A stretch of DNA of 64,000 nucleotides from contig CM074132.1 in NCBI GenBank assembly GCA_037178625.1, forward strand, positions 2,418,001 through 2,482,000, written 5' to 3'. Both the position numbers and the translations under genes were made by a program. The stretch comes from Skeletonema tropicum (Eukaryota > Bacillariophyta > Thalassiosirophyceae > Thalassiosirales > Thalassiosiraceae). The notes beneath the pieces were generated by a model. The model was not told the DNA's origin, searched no databases, and saw only the letters and a list, made by a program, of their open reading frames with translations. Below, one piece after another: positions 1 to 10,713 of the stretch (positions are counted from its first letter, which is position 1; each line of letters begins with the position of its first letter).

Positions 1-604
1 CTCGAGAATATATCATAAGTGTTAAAGACGTAAAGCAGCATTGATGTGCAGGAAGTTTCAAGACACATCACTCGTCATACCAGATAAAGATGTACTACTT
101 TGAAGAAGTAATTCTTGATCGAGCCAAAACAATAGGAGAGTATGAAAGCATTCATCATGCATACCGATAACAGATATGCACTGCTTTGCGTTGATAGAAT
201 AGAGAAGTAATACATACTACTTGACCGAGCCAACAAAATGAGGCAAGGGCCTTTCTGACAAAATAAAATTAAAAAAATGAGAGTAGTGAGAACCAAAGGT
301 GAGAACCCAACAATAACCCGCCTAAAAACCCCAAACCACCCATATGTACTATTTCTGTTTAGCTAAATCTCAATTTATTGCCCTTGATCTCAAAGCACCT
401 TACACTGACTTGTACTAATTCCCAAGTCAATCCTGTAAATAGCGACATTTTACCGGGACAGGTACGAAACCTGAGGCTGATTCGAAGGAAATTCGGTGAC
501 GAATAAATCAGTGGCGATAACCAAAAATACAAATTGATGCAACAACGCCGTGATAATAAGAAAGTAAAGAACCACAGTACACGCAGTGACCAACGCCACA
601 CACT
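1..604. other. Intergenic left edge, no gene seen
   Basis: AT-rich sequence up to the first convincing gene. Short open frames on both strands have no recognisable domain and a composition expected by chance. A 5' exon or promoter of the gene beginning at 605 may lie here, but I see no diagnostic motif. Confidence 0.5.
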
Positions 605-1804
605 ATGGATGCTTCTCCAGCAGAACATGGAGGTGATGATTTCCCAACAAAATCACCCTTCAAGAAACTACGTGCAACATACCAGCCCAAACCTAAGCTG
701 CAAGAAAAGGAAGTTCACAAGACGGCGACCCACTTGAACATCACCCCGGCTCGTCGCAGGTGGCTATCAATCATGTCAGATGACAAGGACGCTCAAGGAG
801 AGGGAGATGAACTCGAACGACAGGGGGTTCTAGCCTCGAAGAAAGACCGCGAAGGGAGTACTTCGCCCGACTCTACGGTGAGATGGAGGGGGCATCTGGT
901 CAGCGAGAAGGAGGCCAAGATACTCAAACATGTGTTTGATGACATGAAGGATCACTTTGGTAATAGAAAGTGTGAGAGCCCGAATATCAAATTCAACTTT
1001 GATCCATCACTCTTTCTAAGCAAGAATGAACCTTACACGTACCGTTCTCATCATCCAGTCACGCCACAAGATCGCTGGCATGGGGAACTCGACTTTACAT
1101 ATACTATCAACCATGAGACCTACGACATGGACTACATTGCTATTGACGTAAGTACTTTGATAATAATATGTTCAAGCCTAACATGATTCGCCTATTTATT
1201 GTCCTTTGTCCTTCGATCATCATCAACTGATCAATCTGCCTCCTGAAACTTTTCCCTGTTTCGAAACCCTCTCCAGAATGTATATTTCGATCTAAACCCC
1301 AAATATGATGGTACAGGCCAACAAATTAGAGAATACGGCCACTCATGGATCTATGTCTATATTCCTGACGAAGTCATGGACAAAGTCAAACAGTATTTCC
1401 ATACAGGGACAGGCTGGTCGCCTTCCCATGAAGGAATAGCCGAGGATCTCAACGCAGAGCTCGTGTCTATACCAGCAAAGGTATATCCCGCACCGAACCC
1501 AGAACCTAGCTTCTGGACAAGAGATACAGAGGATAGAGAAAATCTTTCATTTACACGTGTTGGAAGCGTTCAGAGCGTGGCCAAAGATGCTGAGTATCAG
1601 AAAATCCATCGTGGTATTGGAGTTTTCGCAATATCTGCTGATGTCCCGGGGGTTGAGAACCGGAAACCTACTCCTGATTGTGAAGATGCTGAGTTGATGT
1701 TTACTTTGATCAGTGCACGTACATTTGGTCCAGCTATTGCAGTTGCCCCGGTCGTGTACGGGCGTAGACTGAGATCGTCGGCAAGCGGAAATGGAAGATT
1801 TTGA
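605..1804 (+). CDS. Hypothetical protein, two exons
   Basis: I do not recognise this gene. Exon 1 runs from the ATG at 605 to 1147. An intron at 1148-1276 begins GTAAGT and ends CTCCAG, and joining at phase 0 opens a frame that continues to the TGA at 1802-1804. The inferred product is 356 residues. It is hydrophilic, begins with a basic, proline-containing stretch and has no signal peptide or membrane segment. The central part (DPSLFLSKNEPYTYR, then RWHGELDFTYTINHE) looks globular. Exon continuity across the intron argues strongly that the gene is real. The function is unknown, and the start could lie at a later Met such as the one in LSIMSDDKD. Confidence 0.65.
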
Positions 1805-2105
1805 TTGGGTCTTAGGTTACTGATTCGGTTGTCGTTTTGTGTGGTTCATTCGTTCTGATTTTGAAAGTCTTTTTTCATCAACCATATGTGCTATGAAGAG
1901 AATTGAGGCTTACTTTCATGTTTCTATCTATGCTACTTATCGGGTATAAACTCGGGATAAGACATCTCAGTCGCTGTTATGTCTTATAAAAAATAATGCA
2001 TAAATGCTGTTTCTACTTCGTCCTCGTCAGTGGTCACAGAAAACATATCTTCCATCGTTATGCACGAAATAGCATGATGTGTTTACTAGTAAATGATCTG
2101 TTGGT

Positions 2106-2336
2106 TTAATTCCTCAAGTATAACCTCAAAGCCACAAATCGTACCATAAAAAAAAGAAGCAGAGGTATAGTGGACAAGGGAATGAGGCTCCACATTGAAA
2201 ATGGAGACGAAGAAATCCGTCTACCACCTCCGAAAAACAAAATATGTATTGCTGTCAAGTAGAAAATTACCGCTAAACTTATGAGGAATGACCCAGCTGT
2301 CTTGGGTGATACAATGTTTTTTTGCATCGGTGACAT
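2106..2336 (-). CDS. Small two-helix membrane protein, PIG-Y-like
   Basis: A 76-residue protein with two hydrophobic helices, at about residues 14-34 and 48-70, and a short basic tail ending LRLYLRN. Size, two-helix layout and the C-terminal pattern (xIPLxTIP, hydrophobic run, then a basic end in RN) match PIG-Y, the small subunit of the GPI-N-acetylglucosaminyltransferase complex. That complex starts GPI-anchor synthesis on the cytosolic face of the ER. The match is from memory of the family pattern and the protein is very short, so other small ER membrane subunits remain possible. It is a single exon convergent with the upstream unknown gene, and the ATG at 2336 is the only sensible start. 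Confidence 0.5.
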   Translation of the reverse strand: MSPMQKNIVSPKTAGSFLISLAVIFYLTAIHILFFGGGRRISSSPFSMWSLIPLSTIPLLLFFMVRFVALRLYLRN

Positions 2337-2713
2337 CAGTCCGAGAATGATGTGAATGTTGTCAAGTTATCACTGATTTTCCGGGTCCACTACTCAAACC
2401 ACCTTTCCCATCCGCACAGTAGATGCCATTAAGAAATTGTTCCTTGGGCACTTATTAGTTCTTGCCTCTGTATGCATGCCTAAAGCCAATGGTAGGCAAC
2501 AAGCCAAGTTGTTTTTGCTCTTTGCTCTTTGATTGCGTTGAATGTTGTTGAATGATTGCAGCAAAACCCCCTCTCCCGCCAAATAAAGTCGACAACTTAC
2601 CGCTACATGACAACGTACGTACATATTTAACACGTGCGTAACAAGTAACCTTCAAAACGTCATTCATGCCATCGATCGCAAAAGCTTCTTCACATACAAT
2701 CCAACAAACCACC

Positions 2714-4189
2714 ATGAAGCTCTCCTCGAAGTCCCTTGCCCTAGCGGCGGTCCTCGCCTACGATGTCGACGCCTTCGTATCCCCTCAGCAGTCAAGGACC
2801 TCCACAGCTCTTGCTGGATACGGCATTGGATCTTGGAACAAATCTTCTTCGCCTGGAGGTGCTGCTGTGGCTACTCCTACTAGTACTAGGATGCCCTGGG
2901 ACGATGTCAACGAAACAAACAAGGTTGCAAAAACAGATGCATTCGAGAAGAAAGCTCCTGCAGTTAAGAAATCTTATGGTTTGGGATCTTGGTCGAAGAC
3001 AGCTACGCCCGGAGGCTCTGGTCCAGCAGCTGCTACATCTACCAAAGTAACTCCTCTTCCCGCAAGTGTTCACGCTGGAGTTTTGTCTGGACAGGCTCAA
3101 GTCGATTTACTTGACCATGCCAAAGAAAATGGATATGCTATTCCAGCCGTCAACTGCGTGTCCTCTTCTGGTATCAATGCCTGTCTCGAGGCTGCTGCTA
3201 GAAATGATTCTCCCGTCATCATTCAATTCTCCTCGGGAGGATCTCAATTCTATGCAGGCAAGGGGCTTGACAACACTGACTTTGCCGCTGCCATTGACGG
3301 TGCTATTTCTGGTGCATTCCATGTCCGCACACTCGCCAAGAGATATGGTGTGCCTGTCATTCTTCACACGGATCACTGTGCGAAGAAGCTTCTTCCATGG
3401 ATCGACGGTTTGCTTGAGGCATCTGAGAACTATTACGCAATGAATGGAGAGCCTCTTTTCTCATCACACATGATTGACTTGTCGGAGGAACCTCTGGAGG
3501 AGAATCTTGAAATTTGCAAGGATTATCTTGCTCGTTTTGCTAAGGTTGGCATGGTGTTGGAAATGGAACTTGGTATTACTGGAGGAGAAGAGGATGGTGT
3601 CAACAATGAGGACGTTCCTCTTGAAGATCTTTATTCCAAGCCAGAGGAGATTAACCAGGTATATGAAACGCTTACCCCCATTTCAGATATGTTCACTGTT
3701 GCTGCTGCATTCGGTAATGTTCACGGAGTTTACAGCCCTGGAAATGTGAAGCTTGAACCAAAGATTTTGTCTAGAGCACAATCCTACATCAGTGAAAAAT
3801 TGGGCTACAGTGCACCAGCAGATGGAAAACCTGTCAAATTCGTGTTCCATGGAGGATCTGGATCAGACGTTACGGATATTCAAGAGGCAATTAGCTACGG
3901 TGTTATCAAGATGAACATTGACACAGACACTCAGTGGAGTTACTGGAATGGAATCAATCAATACTCGAAGAAGAATTACGACTACTTGCAAGGACAGATT
4001 GGAAACCCAGAGGGTCCCGAAAAGCCAAACAAGAAGTACTACGATCCTCGTGAATGCATGCGTGCGGCTGAGACGGCAACTGTGGATCGTTTGGATCAAT
4101 GCTTTGCAGACCTACTGTGCACAAATATTTGCGGTGGCGCCCTGAGTCCTTCACCTCGTGGAAAATCTATCGGTGGCCTTCCAGTATAA
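2714..4189 (+). CDS. Class II fructose-bisphosphate aldolase, plastid-targeted
   Basis: Cleaves fructose-1,6-bisphosphate to dihydroxyacetone phosphate and glyceraldehyde-3-phosphate, and the reverse, in the plastid Calvin cycle or glycolysis. The 491-residue product starts at the ATG at 2714 (context ACCATGAAG) and not at the in-frame ATG at 2666, because MKLSSKSLALAAVLAYDVDAF is a signal peptide ending in the ASAFAP-type site VDAFVSP. The catalytic domain is of the bacterial FbaA (class IIA) type. It has the metal-binding HTDHCAKK at about residue 218, the TGGEEDGV segment, FGNVHGVYSPGN and FHGGSGSD, and ends near PNKKYYDPRE. Between the targeting peptide and the enzyme are two copies of a YG(I/L)GSWxK...PGG repeat, at about residues 35-49 and 86-101. 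No introns. Confidence 0.95.
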   Translation: MKLSSKSLALAAVLAYDVDAFVSPQQSRTSTALAGYGIGSWNKSSSPGGAAVATPTSTRMPWDDVNETNKVAKTDAFEKKAPAVKKSYGLGSWSKTATPGGSGPAAATSTKVTPLPASVHAGVLSGQAQVDLLDHAKENGYAIPAVNCVSSSGINACLEAAARNDSPVIIQFSSGGSQFYAGKGLDNTDFAAAIDGAISGAFHVRTLAKRYGVPVILHTDHCAKKLLPWIDGLLEASENYYAMNGEPLFSSHMIDLSEEPLEENLEICKDYLARFAKVGMVLEMELGITGGEEDGVNNEDVPLEDLYSKPEEINQVYETLTPISDMFTVAAAFGNVHGVYSPGNVKLEPKILSRAQSYISEKLGYSAPADGKPVKFVFHGGSGSDVTDIQEAISYGVIKMNIDTDTQWSYWNGINQYSKKNYDYLQGQIGNPEGPEKPNKKYYDPRECMRAAETATVDRLDQCFADLLCTNICGGALSPSPRGKSIGGLPV

Positions 4190-4375
4190 AAACTTGGCAG
4201 GAACTGTCGCAAACACAAGGGGCGGGACTAAAGTGGGGAACGATCAGCGCCAACAGCACGAACAGACATTGGCTGTCATTAATTACTATATAATTAAGAA
4301 GTACTTCGCTTCAAACACAACATATCTATTCCATGAATTGCAATTCCTTTCGCTACAAAACCGCACAAGCGTGCT

Positions 4376-5782
4376 CTATGATCCACCACCAACATAGGCT
4401 TCATCCAAAGGTCCACTATCAGCAGCAGCCAACTTTTCTCCGTCCGCTTGCCCAAAGTAATCGACATAAGTGTCCAACAAAGCACCATAACAGTTTTGCT
4501 GTTGGGCGAGAAACATTTGTTAGTACAATAAAGAAGAGATGGCATTACAGCTGCTGTATACATAATCATTACCACAAAACACATCATATGCACAAGCGAA
4601 TATCATCATTGCATCATAACGTACCTTGTATTTGGTATCATAGACATACTGACTGTTCACTGGAGCGCCAGGCCTATGAGTATGAGAGTCATCAGTAGCC
4701 CAACCAAGCCACATCGCAGCCACCTTTTCACGAAGATCAATGATTGTATCAACATTGCCCGAAGTCAAGGGCATGCTAATATCAACTGCCAATGGACCCC
4801 TGGTTACCTTCTCAAGTTCACCTAATCCTTCATCTCCCAAACCAGGATTCGTTGTCACACCTTCCAACTTTGCCACAGACTCATCCAAAAGTGAAATCAA
4901 CTCTTCCGTGCCAAACTTTGAGTCGTAATCTTTTCTTGCACCAGAATATTCAAAAGCTTTCCTTCCCAATGTGTCTATCATATTTTTTTTGTGTGTTTTG
5001 TATTAGTTTGAGACGATGGGTATCAAATAAAGAAACAACAAGCACACGTGTTATGATGTGCACTTACCAGGTCCAGGGTAATTGCCATCTGCATCACGCA
5101 TATCGTGAGCTCCATAAGCTCGAGGACGTAAATCCAAAAAGAAGCTGATCGTTCCTTCCTTAATGAAACATCTCGAAATCAAATGAGGAACATCTGACAA
5201 TGGTCCATTAAAGATGGTCAAGCTCGACAAAGCATTTTCGACAATTAGATCGGAAACCCATGCAACATTGGCAGGACCGGGAGCATCACTCGCCTGTAAT
5301 GTAACTGCGTTGCCCATAATGGTAAATCCGTCTGACTTTTCATAACTTTGATCTGGTTTGGGTGCCAAGTCTGGGATGGCGGCAGCAATTTCACCAACTG
5401 TTTTGGATTGGGATGTTTCCATTGCAGTAATTGCAGATGCTGCATCCATATCACCTCCTGCAGTTGTTGCAGCAGATGGAGATGATGGTGCAGCAGCAGC
5501 AGGTGCTGGGGCTGGCGCGGGATCAGCGGCAACTGCAGCAGTAGAGCCCTCATTCGCACGTTGCTTCAAGTATTCCTCAAAAGAAGGAGCAGCGGAGATA
5601 GATTTACGTGGATCTTCATCATTGAAGGCTTCTGGGTCACGGGTATCGGCCATTCCTCCAGCTCCGATGTGTTGATTCAGAGCTACATTGGTACTTCTTC
5701 TATGGGACGATACTGTGAAAGCATCGACATTGTAGGAAGAAAGTAGAAGCGCCGCTAGGGCTACCCTCGAGGAGAGCACCAT
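4376..5782 (-). CDS. Plastid-targeted protein, possibly RCC reductase-like
   Basis: Three exons: 5782-5068, 4974-4625 and 4498-4376. Introns begin GTAAGT and GTACGT, and all junctions keep frame (phases 1 and 0), giving 395 residues. The start at 5782 is preferred because MVLSSRVALAALLLSSYNVD is a signal peptide followed by the plastid site VDAFTV. A long Ala/Pro linker precedes a domain containing FFLDLRPRAYGAHDMRD and, later, RGPLAVDISMPLTS followed by a helix ending AAMWLGWA. Domain size and the LDLRPR and C-terminal helix patterns resemble red chlorophyll catabolite reductase, a bilin-reductase relative that opens the breakdown path of chlorophyll. I rate that as tentative; the plastid location is better supported than the reaction. 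Confidence 0.7.
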
Positions 5783-6022
5783 GGTCGAAAAGTGAAAAGT
5801 GTGAGGGAAAAAGTTGGCTCGTTGTTCGATGAATGACGTTGTCTCCCGCCAAAACTTACCTACCATTTTCTTCAAGCTTGGCACCCTTGGCAAGCGACAC
5901 ACACGCGCTAATAGGAGGCTTGTAGAGCTGACGATGACGACTGTGAGTTGATTGAAGTGATAGTTTATAGTTGGCATCAGCACTTCATACTTACTTTAGA
6001 TTCAGTGGCAAGATACATCATC

Positions 6023-7366
6023 ATGGTTAAAGAGCGGTATTACTACACTGACAATCACCTATTCGAGCAAAGTCTTGATATCTATCGACCATCGTCAGCT
6101 CCTCCTCCTTCGTCGCCACCACTGCCAGTAGTGTCATTAGTAGTAGGCTCAGCTTGGCTTGGTCATAGATCGATTATATACTTGGGATGTAGTTGGTGGA
6201 ACAGCTCAGGGCCTAAATCTATCGCTAAACTTGGCTGCACATGCGTTTGTATTCGGCATAGGTGAGAGCAACGAATGCTTTGGATCAGTGATCATGCTAT
6301 TGTACCTCCCATGAGACATCTAATTGACACCTCATTCCCTTCATCATATCATAGGGGTGCATTTCCGAAAACCTTTTCTCCACTGACCATTCTATTTGTG
6401 TCAATCATGGCGGGGTTATTGATCACATTGGTCAATTGGTTCATTGGAACTGATGGCTGGAAAGCTCTGGAGGAGCTTATTGCAACAAATGTAGGTGTGG
6501 AATCGGCAAATGTACCTTTCGGACAAACAAGTGCATTTCTCTTGGCTTTTTTCATGGGATTACTTGCGATGGAATTGGCCGGTAATGGTTCTGCATCTTT
6601 TGATCAAATGCAGAATGATGTCATGGATGCTCTAGCTTATGTGGAGAAGAATAAGAAAAGGCTTGGACTGGATGTATCTAGCGACCGCCCAATGATCTTT
6701 GGTGGGTACAGCTCAGGAGGACATGTGGCTAGCTGTTGTGCGCAAGAACCAAATTTATGGAAACAACGCAATCTACCTTCACCCGACATTTACTGCGAAT
6801 CACTCCTGTACATTTCACCAGTCCTGTCCACCAAGCCATATGCAGAAATGTGCAGAAGAATATCGACGTTGTCATCATCTTCTATGTCGCCTTCTTCTTC
6901 GATGCCATCTTTGTCTCCTTCAGAAGTCTCTGATCAAAATGTAGCAGCAAGAAGAGCATTGGAGAAATCATCGTCATCTATATCGTCATCTGCATCATTA
7001 TCATCATTGCAATCTACGTCGTCGCCTCCTACTTGGTTTACTTCCTCATTGGTTAACGCAATTTTCGGTCATGCTGCTGCTCAAACACCCTCACCAATTC
7101 ACACCTACCACAAGTCACCCTCATTGCCAACCACATTTGTTGGCTGCAGGAAAGAAATGTTTGGATTGAACTGGTTAGATTTGTTCTTTTGCTCTCCAAC
7201 CTACAGTGACTTGTTGAATAGCAAAGGAATTGATAGCAAATACGTTGCAGTGGAATCTGATCACTGGAACATTCTAAATAGTACTGTCTTGAGTGATGCG
7301 TTGGAAGAGGAGATCAGGTTGGTACAGATGAGGAGGCATCGTAAAAAGGGCTCAAAGCAGAAATAA
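6023..7366 (+). CDS. Alpha/beta hydrolase with membrane segments
   Basis: Two exons, 6023-6261 and 6355-7366. The intron starts GTGAGA and ends CATATCATAG, and the junction rebuilds CIRHRGAFPK. The product is 416 residues. The first exon has the esterase-like start LDIYRP followed by a hydrophobic strand and VVGSAWLGHR. The nucleophile elbow GGYSSGGHVA lies at about residue 196, and a candidate catalytic His is in VESDHWNIL. Two hydrophobic helices (PLTILFVSIMAGLLITLV and FLLAFFMGLLAMEL) lie between the early strand and the elbow, and a Ser-rich insert of about 70 residues lies after it. It is probably a membrane-bound esterase or lipase; the substrate is unknown. The ATG at 6275 lies inside the intron. 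A further 5' exon cannot be excluded. Confidence 0.8.
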
Positions 7367-7500
7367 AGTTAATGTTATTTACCATACCATGCAATCTACA
7401 TTCCATACACTTATTCGAATAGCACGTAAAATACACTTCTTTTCTCAAAAGCCAATACACAGATACATCCAGGAGAGAGACATATATACACACATATATC

Positions 7501-9096
7501 CTACAAGCCAAAACAGAGAGTACATCCTAAATCCTCTTCATTGAAACTTTTTGTCTTGCTTAATTCCATCTCAACATTGTCATTCGCTCTACTGCCAGGG
7601 ATGACTGGTCGCGCAATTACTCTAGCAGGCTTGGGGTAAGGCTTCAGCTCTTTCATCATGTCAGAGACGAAGCGAGTATTGGATTTATCACTAGTACGTA
7701 GTTCTCGAATCATCTTTGATGGGGTCATGAACTTGAAATATGTCTGGCGTGCCCAGCACGTATATCCAGAGTTGCTGGTTGCTCCTTGGCCATACTTGCG
7801 TGCTTTCTTGACTTGCGTAGAGTTCCCCTTGCGTCTCTTGTCGGAGTCGAAAGCAAGTAGTGCCCATTCAATGCTTGGTGACTTCTTGCTCTTGCTGCTA
7901 TCATTTTTGCTCTTACCCATGATTGCAGTTGCTAAGCGCATAGCAGCCACATAACCATCTATCATCGCCTTGTTGCTACCCTCACACCTCAAGGGATGAT
8001 AATAGTGTGCGGCGGCATCTCCGAGGAGTGCTATTCTACCCCTACCACCCACACTAGGTAAATCACTGGTTCGATCAAATACAAAAGAGCGATTCATATC
8101 TGCTGAAGGTGTCAATTCAGAAAAGAGTTTAAGTACCTTGCAGCTCGATGGAATCATGTCGATAAGTTCTTGCTTCTCAGCTTCGTCTAGTACTTTCCCT
8201 CCACGACGTATCAAGTCGTCATCAGCATTAGACCTTTTACTCTTGACAAAGTATGACCAGGTGTAAACATTTCTAGATACTTCATTGGCATGAAAGCTTC
8301 CTGGATTCTTCTTTGTACCGAGGACAACCAGGCCGACGTTGTAGCCTTGCACTTTTCTGCTGGCAGCGATATGTAGTAGCTCTTGTTCCAGTGCACTGCC
8401 TGGTCTCACAGTGGTGGTACCCCACCAAGCTTCTTGACCTGTGAAGCTCAAGGCATCTTGTTGTGTTGTATGCATGCACTGCCGTATGTATGAATGCACA
8501 CCATCGCCGGCCAATAGCGTAGAGCCTTTTACCTTCATGCTGTTGTCCAACTGGACTTGAACGAAGTTACCAAACACTTTCTTAAATCCCGTGACAGCAA
8601 TGCCACAGCGGAGGATCCCATACGGTGAATCTTTGATGAGACCGTCCCTATCAATCAAGCCAAGTGCCTCGAGTAAGATGTACTGTAGCTTGGAACGGGT
8701 GGCGAAACCAAAGTTTCGCTTACCTGTTATATGTCTTTTTCTCTCACCCAAGTCCTTGAAGCGTAGCATGTTTAAATGTTTGCCATCCATGTCTGATACA
8801 TCAATATACTCATAGGGCTTCATTGCGGCATCGAGTTTGTGAGATATTCCCAGCTCCTTTTCAAGAATATTAATGACAGAAGGAGTCAAGTCGATGCCTC
8901 TCCCAATATCCGAGCATAGCTTTTCGGATGCGCTTTGTTCATAAATGACAAATGGTGTGCCATATTTTTGTAATGTAAGTGCAGCAACGAGCCCTGATAG
9001 CCCAGCACCAGCAATTATCACTGGCAGTGGTTCGTTGCCTTCACCTTGGCACAGGGGAGATGGTACGATGCTGCTGCCTTTGAATTTTTTACCCAT
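7501..9096 (-). CDS. FAD-dependent monooxygenase
   Basis: A single-exon, 531-residue flavoprotein of the aromatic-ring hydroxylase / UbiH-like group. The N-terminal dinucleotide-binding motif is VIIAGAGLSGLVAALTLQ, near residue 27. The middle DG motif is LLAGDGVHSYIRQ, and the second FAD motif is RIALLGDAAAHYYHPLRCEG, followed by NKAMIDG. These three motifs define the fold used with NAD(P)H and oxygen to hydroxylate substrates. No signal peptide or membrane anchor is evident. The substrate cannot be told from the sequence. The 3' end lies close to the 3' end of the convergent alpha/beta hydrolase at 7366. Confidence 0.85.
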   Translation of the reverse strand: MGKKFKGSSIVPSPLCQGEGNEPLPVIIAGAGLSGLVAALTLQKYGTPFVIYEQSASEKLCSDIGRGIDLTPSVINILEKELGISHKLDAAMKPYEYIDVSDMDGKHLNMLRFKDLGERKRHITGKRNFGFATRSKLQYILLEALGLIDRDGLIKDSPYGILRCGIAVTGFKKVFGNFVQVQLDNSMKVKGSTLLAGDGVHSYIRQCMHTTQQDALSFTGQEAWWGTTTVRPGSALEQELLHIAASRKVQGYNVGLVVLGTKKNPGSFHANEVSRNVYTWSYFVKSKRSNADDDLIRRGGKVLDEAEKQELIDMIPSSCKVLKLFSELTPSADMNRSFVFDRTSDLPSVGGRGRIALLGDAAAHYYHPLRCEGSNKAMIDGYVAAMRLATAIMGKSKNDSSKSKKSPSIEWALLAFDSDKRRKGNSTQVKKARKYGQGATSNSGYTCWARQTYFKFMTPSKMIRELRTSDKSNTRFVSDMMKELKPYPKPARVIARPVIPGSRANDNVEMELSKTKSFNEEDLGCTLCFGL

Positions 9097-9750
9097 CGTG
9101 ATGCCTGTGATGCTATTGTTTTCGCGTGTGCCTACTTACTCCGACTCCTTGCGTCTTCCATTATATGAAGTGGAGATATATCATTGTCATCGTGAGACCA
9201 TCCTGTTCTTCAGGTTCGCAGCATCTTTTTTGGACGTAAAACACGAAATTATCACACGAGTGCGAGAGCTGCAATCACGAAAATGGAAAAATTCAGAGTC
9301 GTTGTGACACCTTCTCACTAGACAATGTATCCTGTCCTTTCTTGTGCCGCTCCCGGATTTGCGATTTGACCCTCCTCACATACTTATGTACTAGCCTCGC
9401 TGACGCTCGTCTAGCCGCTGCGCGGGTTTTCTAAATAAGAGAGGAGGCACCGGCTATCTACTACGATATTGATTGTGTCTACTTATATACATAGCAGTAT
9501 TCAAATAGTACGTTATGTAACACTTTAATAATTATGTAATAAAGGTTGTACATTGCCTTCTACGAATGCTGTGTAGTGATTACTGAGACACGGTTGGGAG
9601 AATATTGATTTATGTGAGAGGGATTATCTATGAAGAGGTTTAATGTGAACGTGTGGAAACGATTGAAGACAGGTAGGAAGAAATTAGAGCGAGATGTAAA
9701 TCATTTGGTGAAATAATATTCTACAGGACTGTTAGTATGATTTGGCAGAG
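9097..9750. other. Intergenic, no gene seen
   Basis: This holds the probable promoter of the monooxygenase. Around 9325-9372 is sequence partly repeated near 11062-11100 (both contain CCTGTCCTTTCTTGTG and GATTTGACCCTC), which suggests related insertions on both sides of the tandem array. No coding frame is convincing. Confidence 0.45.
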
Positions 9751-10121
9751 TTAGTACCCACTCTCGGATTCCTTCTTAATGTTGGTGAAAGTGGTGATGT
9801 AATTGACGTTAGAAGTGAGAGCCTTGTTGTACAATGTAAGAGTATCATGTTCATTTCTGATATTGTTGAGGGTTTCAAGATCGACCCCAGAACTCTGTGC
9901 TAAGTTACACACAATATCAATTTTGTTTTTCAGTTAGTCAAGGAGCAATTGACCTGTTCGATCGTGGTCTTTGCATCATCCAAATCCTCCTGTACGTTGT
10001 TGAGGATGTTGGAGACATGGATGAGGTGTGTTTGGAGATGAAGGTTGATCTCGGCAGAGGATGGGGTGGTATCACATTGCACCCATCTCGTCAAATCTAA
10101 GCCAATCAAAGAAAGAGTCAA
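9751..10121 (-). pseudogene. Decayed coiled-coil ORF with frameshift
   Basis: The minus strand reads as helical, Asn/Asp/Leu-rich protein in two adjoining frames. The upstream part (SSAEINLHLQTHLIHVSNIL onward) stops near 9930. The other frame carries on from about 9950 as NLAQSSGVDLETLNNIRNEH to a stop at 9751-9753. One small shift near 9940-9950 separates them. The upstream end has no ATG and runs into the first unit of the adjacent 80-bp repeat. This looks like the C-terminal remnant of a gene, perhaps from a mobile element; the family is not recognised. Confidence 0.45.
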
Positions 10122-10679
10122 TCGAAAATTCTAAACACGGGGGGGGCAAGGGGGGGTGTCCCCCCCTGAACAATCAAATCTAAGCCAATCAAAGAAAGAG
10201 TCAATCGAAAATTCTAAAAACGGGGGGCAAGGGGGGGTGTCCCCCCTGAACAATCAAATCTAAGCCAATCAAAGAAAGAGTCAATCGAAAATTCTAAAAA
10301 CGGGGGGCAAGGGGGGGTGTCCCCCCTGAACAATCAAATCTAAGCCAATCAAAGAAAGAGTCAATCGAAAATTCTAAAAACGGGGGGCAAGGGGGGGTGT
10401 CCCCCCTGAACAATCAAATCTAAGCCAATCAAAGAAAGAGTCAATCGAAAATTCTAAACACGGGGGGGCAAGGGGGGGTGTCCCCCCTGAACAATCAAAT
10501 CTAAGCCAATCAAAGAAAGAGTCAATCGAAAATTCTAAACACGGGGGGGCAAGGGGGGTGTCCCCCCCTGAACATTCAAATCTAAGGCAATCAAAGAAAG
10601 AGTCAATCGAAAACTCTAAAAACGGGGGGGGGGCAAGGGGTCAAATCAAGCCAATCAAAGAAAGAGTCGATCGAAAATG
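10092..10679. repeat. 80-bp tandem repeat array, G/C-run rich
   Basis: About seven full units and one partial unit with a period close to 80 bp. Each holds CAAATCTAAGCCAATCAAAG, a stretch ending ATTCTAAA, then GGGGGGCAAGGGGGGGTGT and CCCCCC. The G-run and following C-run can pair as a hairpin, and the G-runs could form quadruplexes. Units differ mainly in homopolymer length and an A/C choice before the G-run, implying recent expansion. The last unit (10641) has lost the C-run. Confidence 0.95.
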
Positions 10680-10713
10680 CCCGTGAAGGCCAAAGGACAC
10701 GCCAAAGGGCCCG

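Noticed and set aside
1256..1275. TTTCGAAACC considered as a tRNA B-box
   Set aside because: It lies in a supported intron, and no cloverleaf arms could be formed around it.
9897..10100. 67-codon plus-strand ORF opposite the decayed coiled-coil gene
   Set aside because: The minus strand carries the protein-like signal in two frames; the plus ORF is its shadow.
10092..10679. 80-bp repeats considered as a CRISPR-like array
   Set aside because: Units are directly adjacent with no unique spacers, and the genome is eukaryotic.
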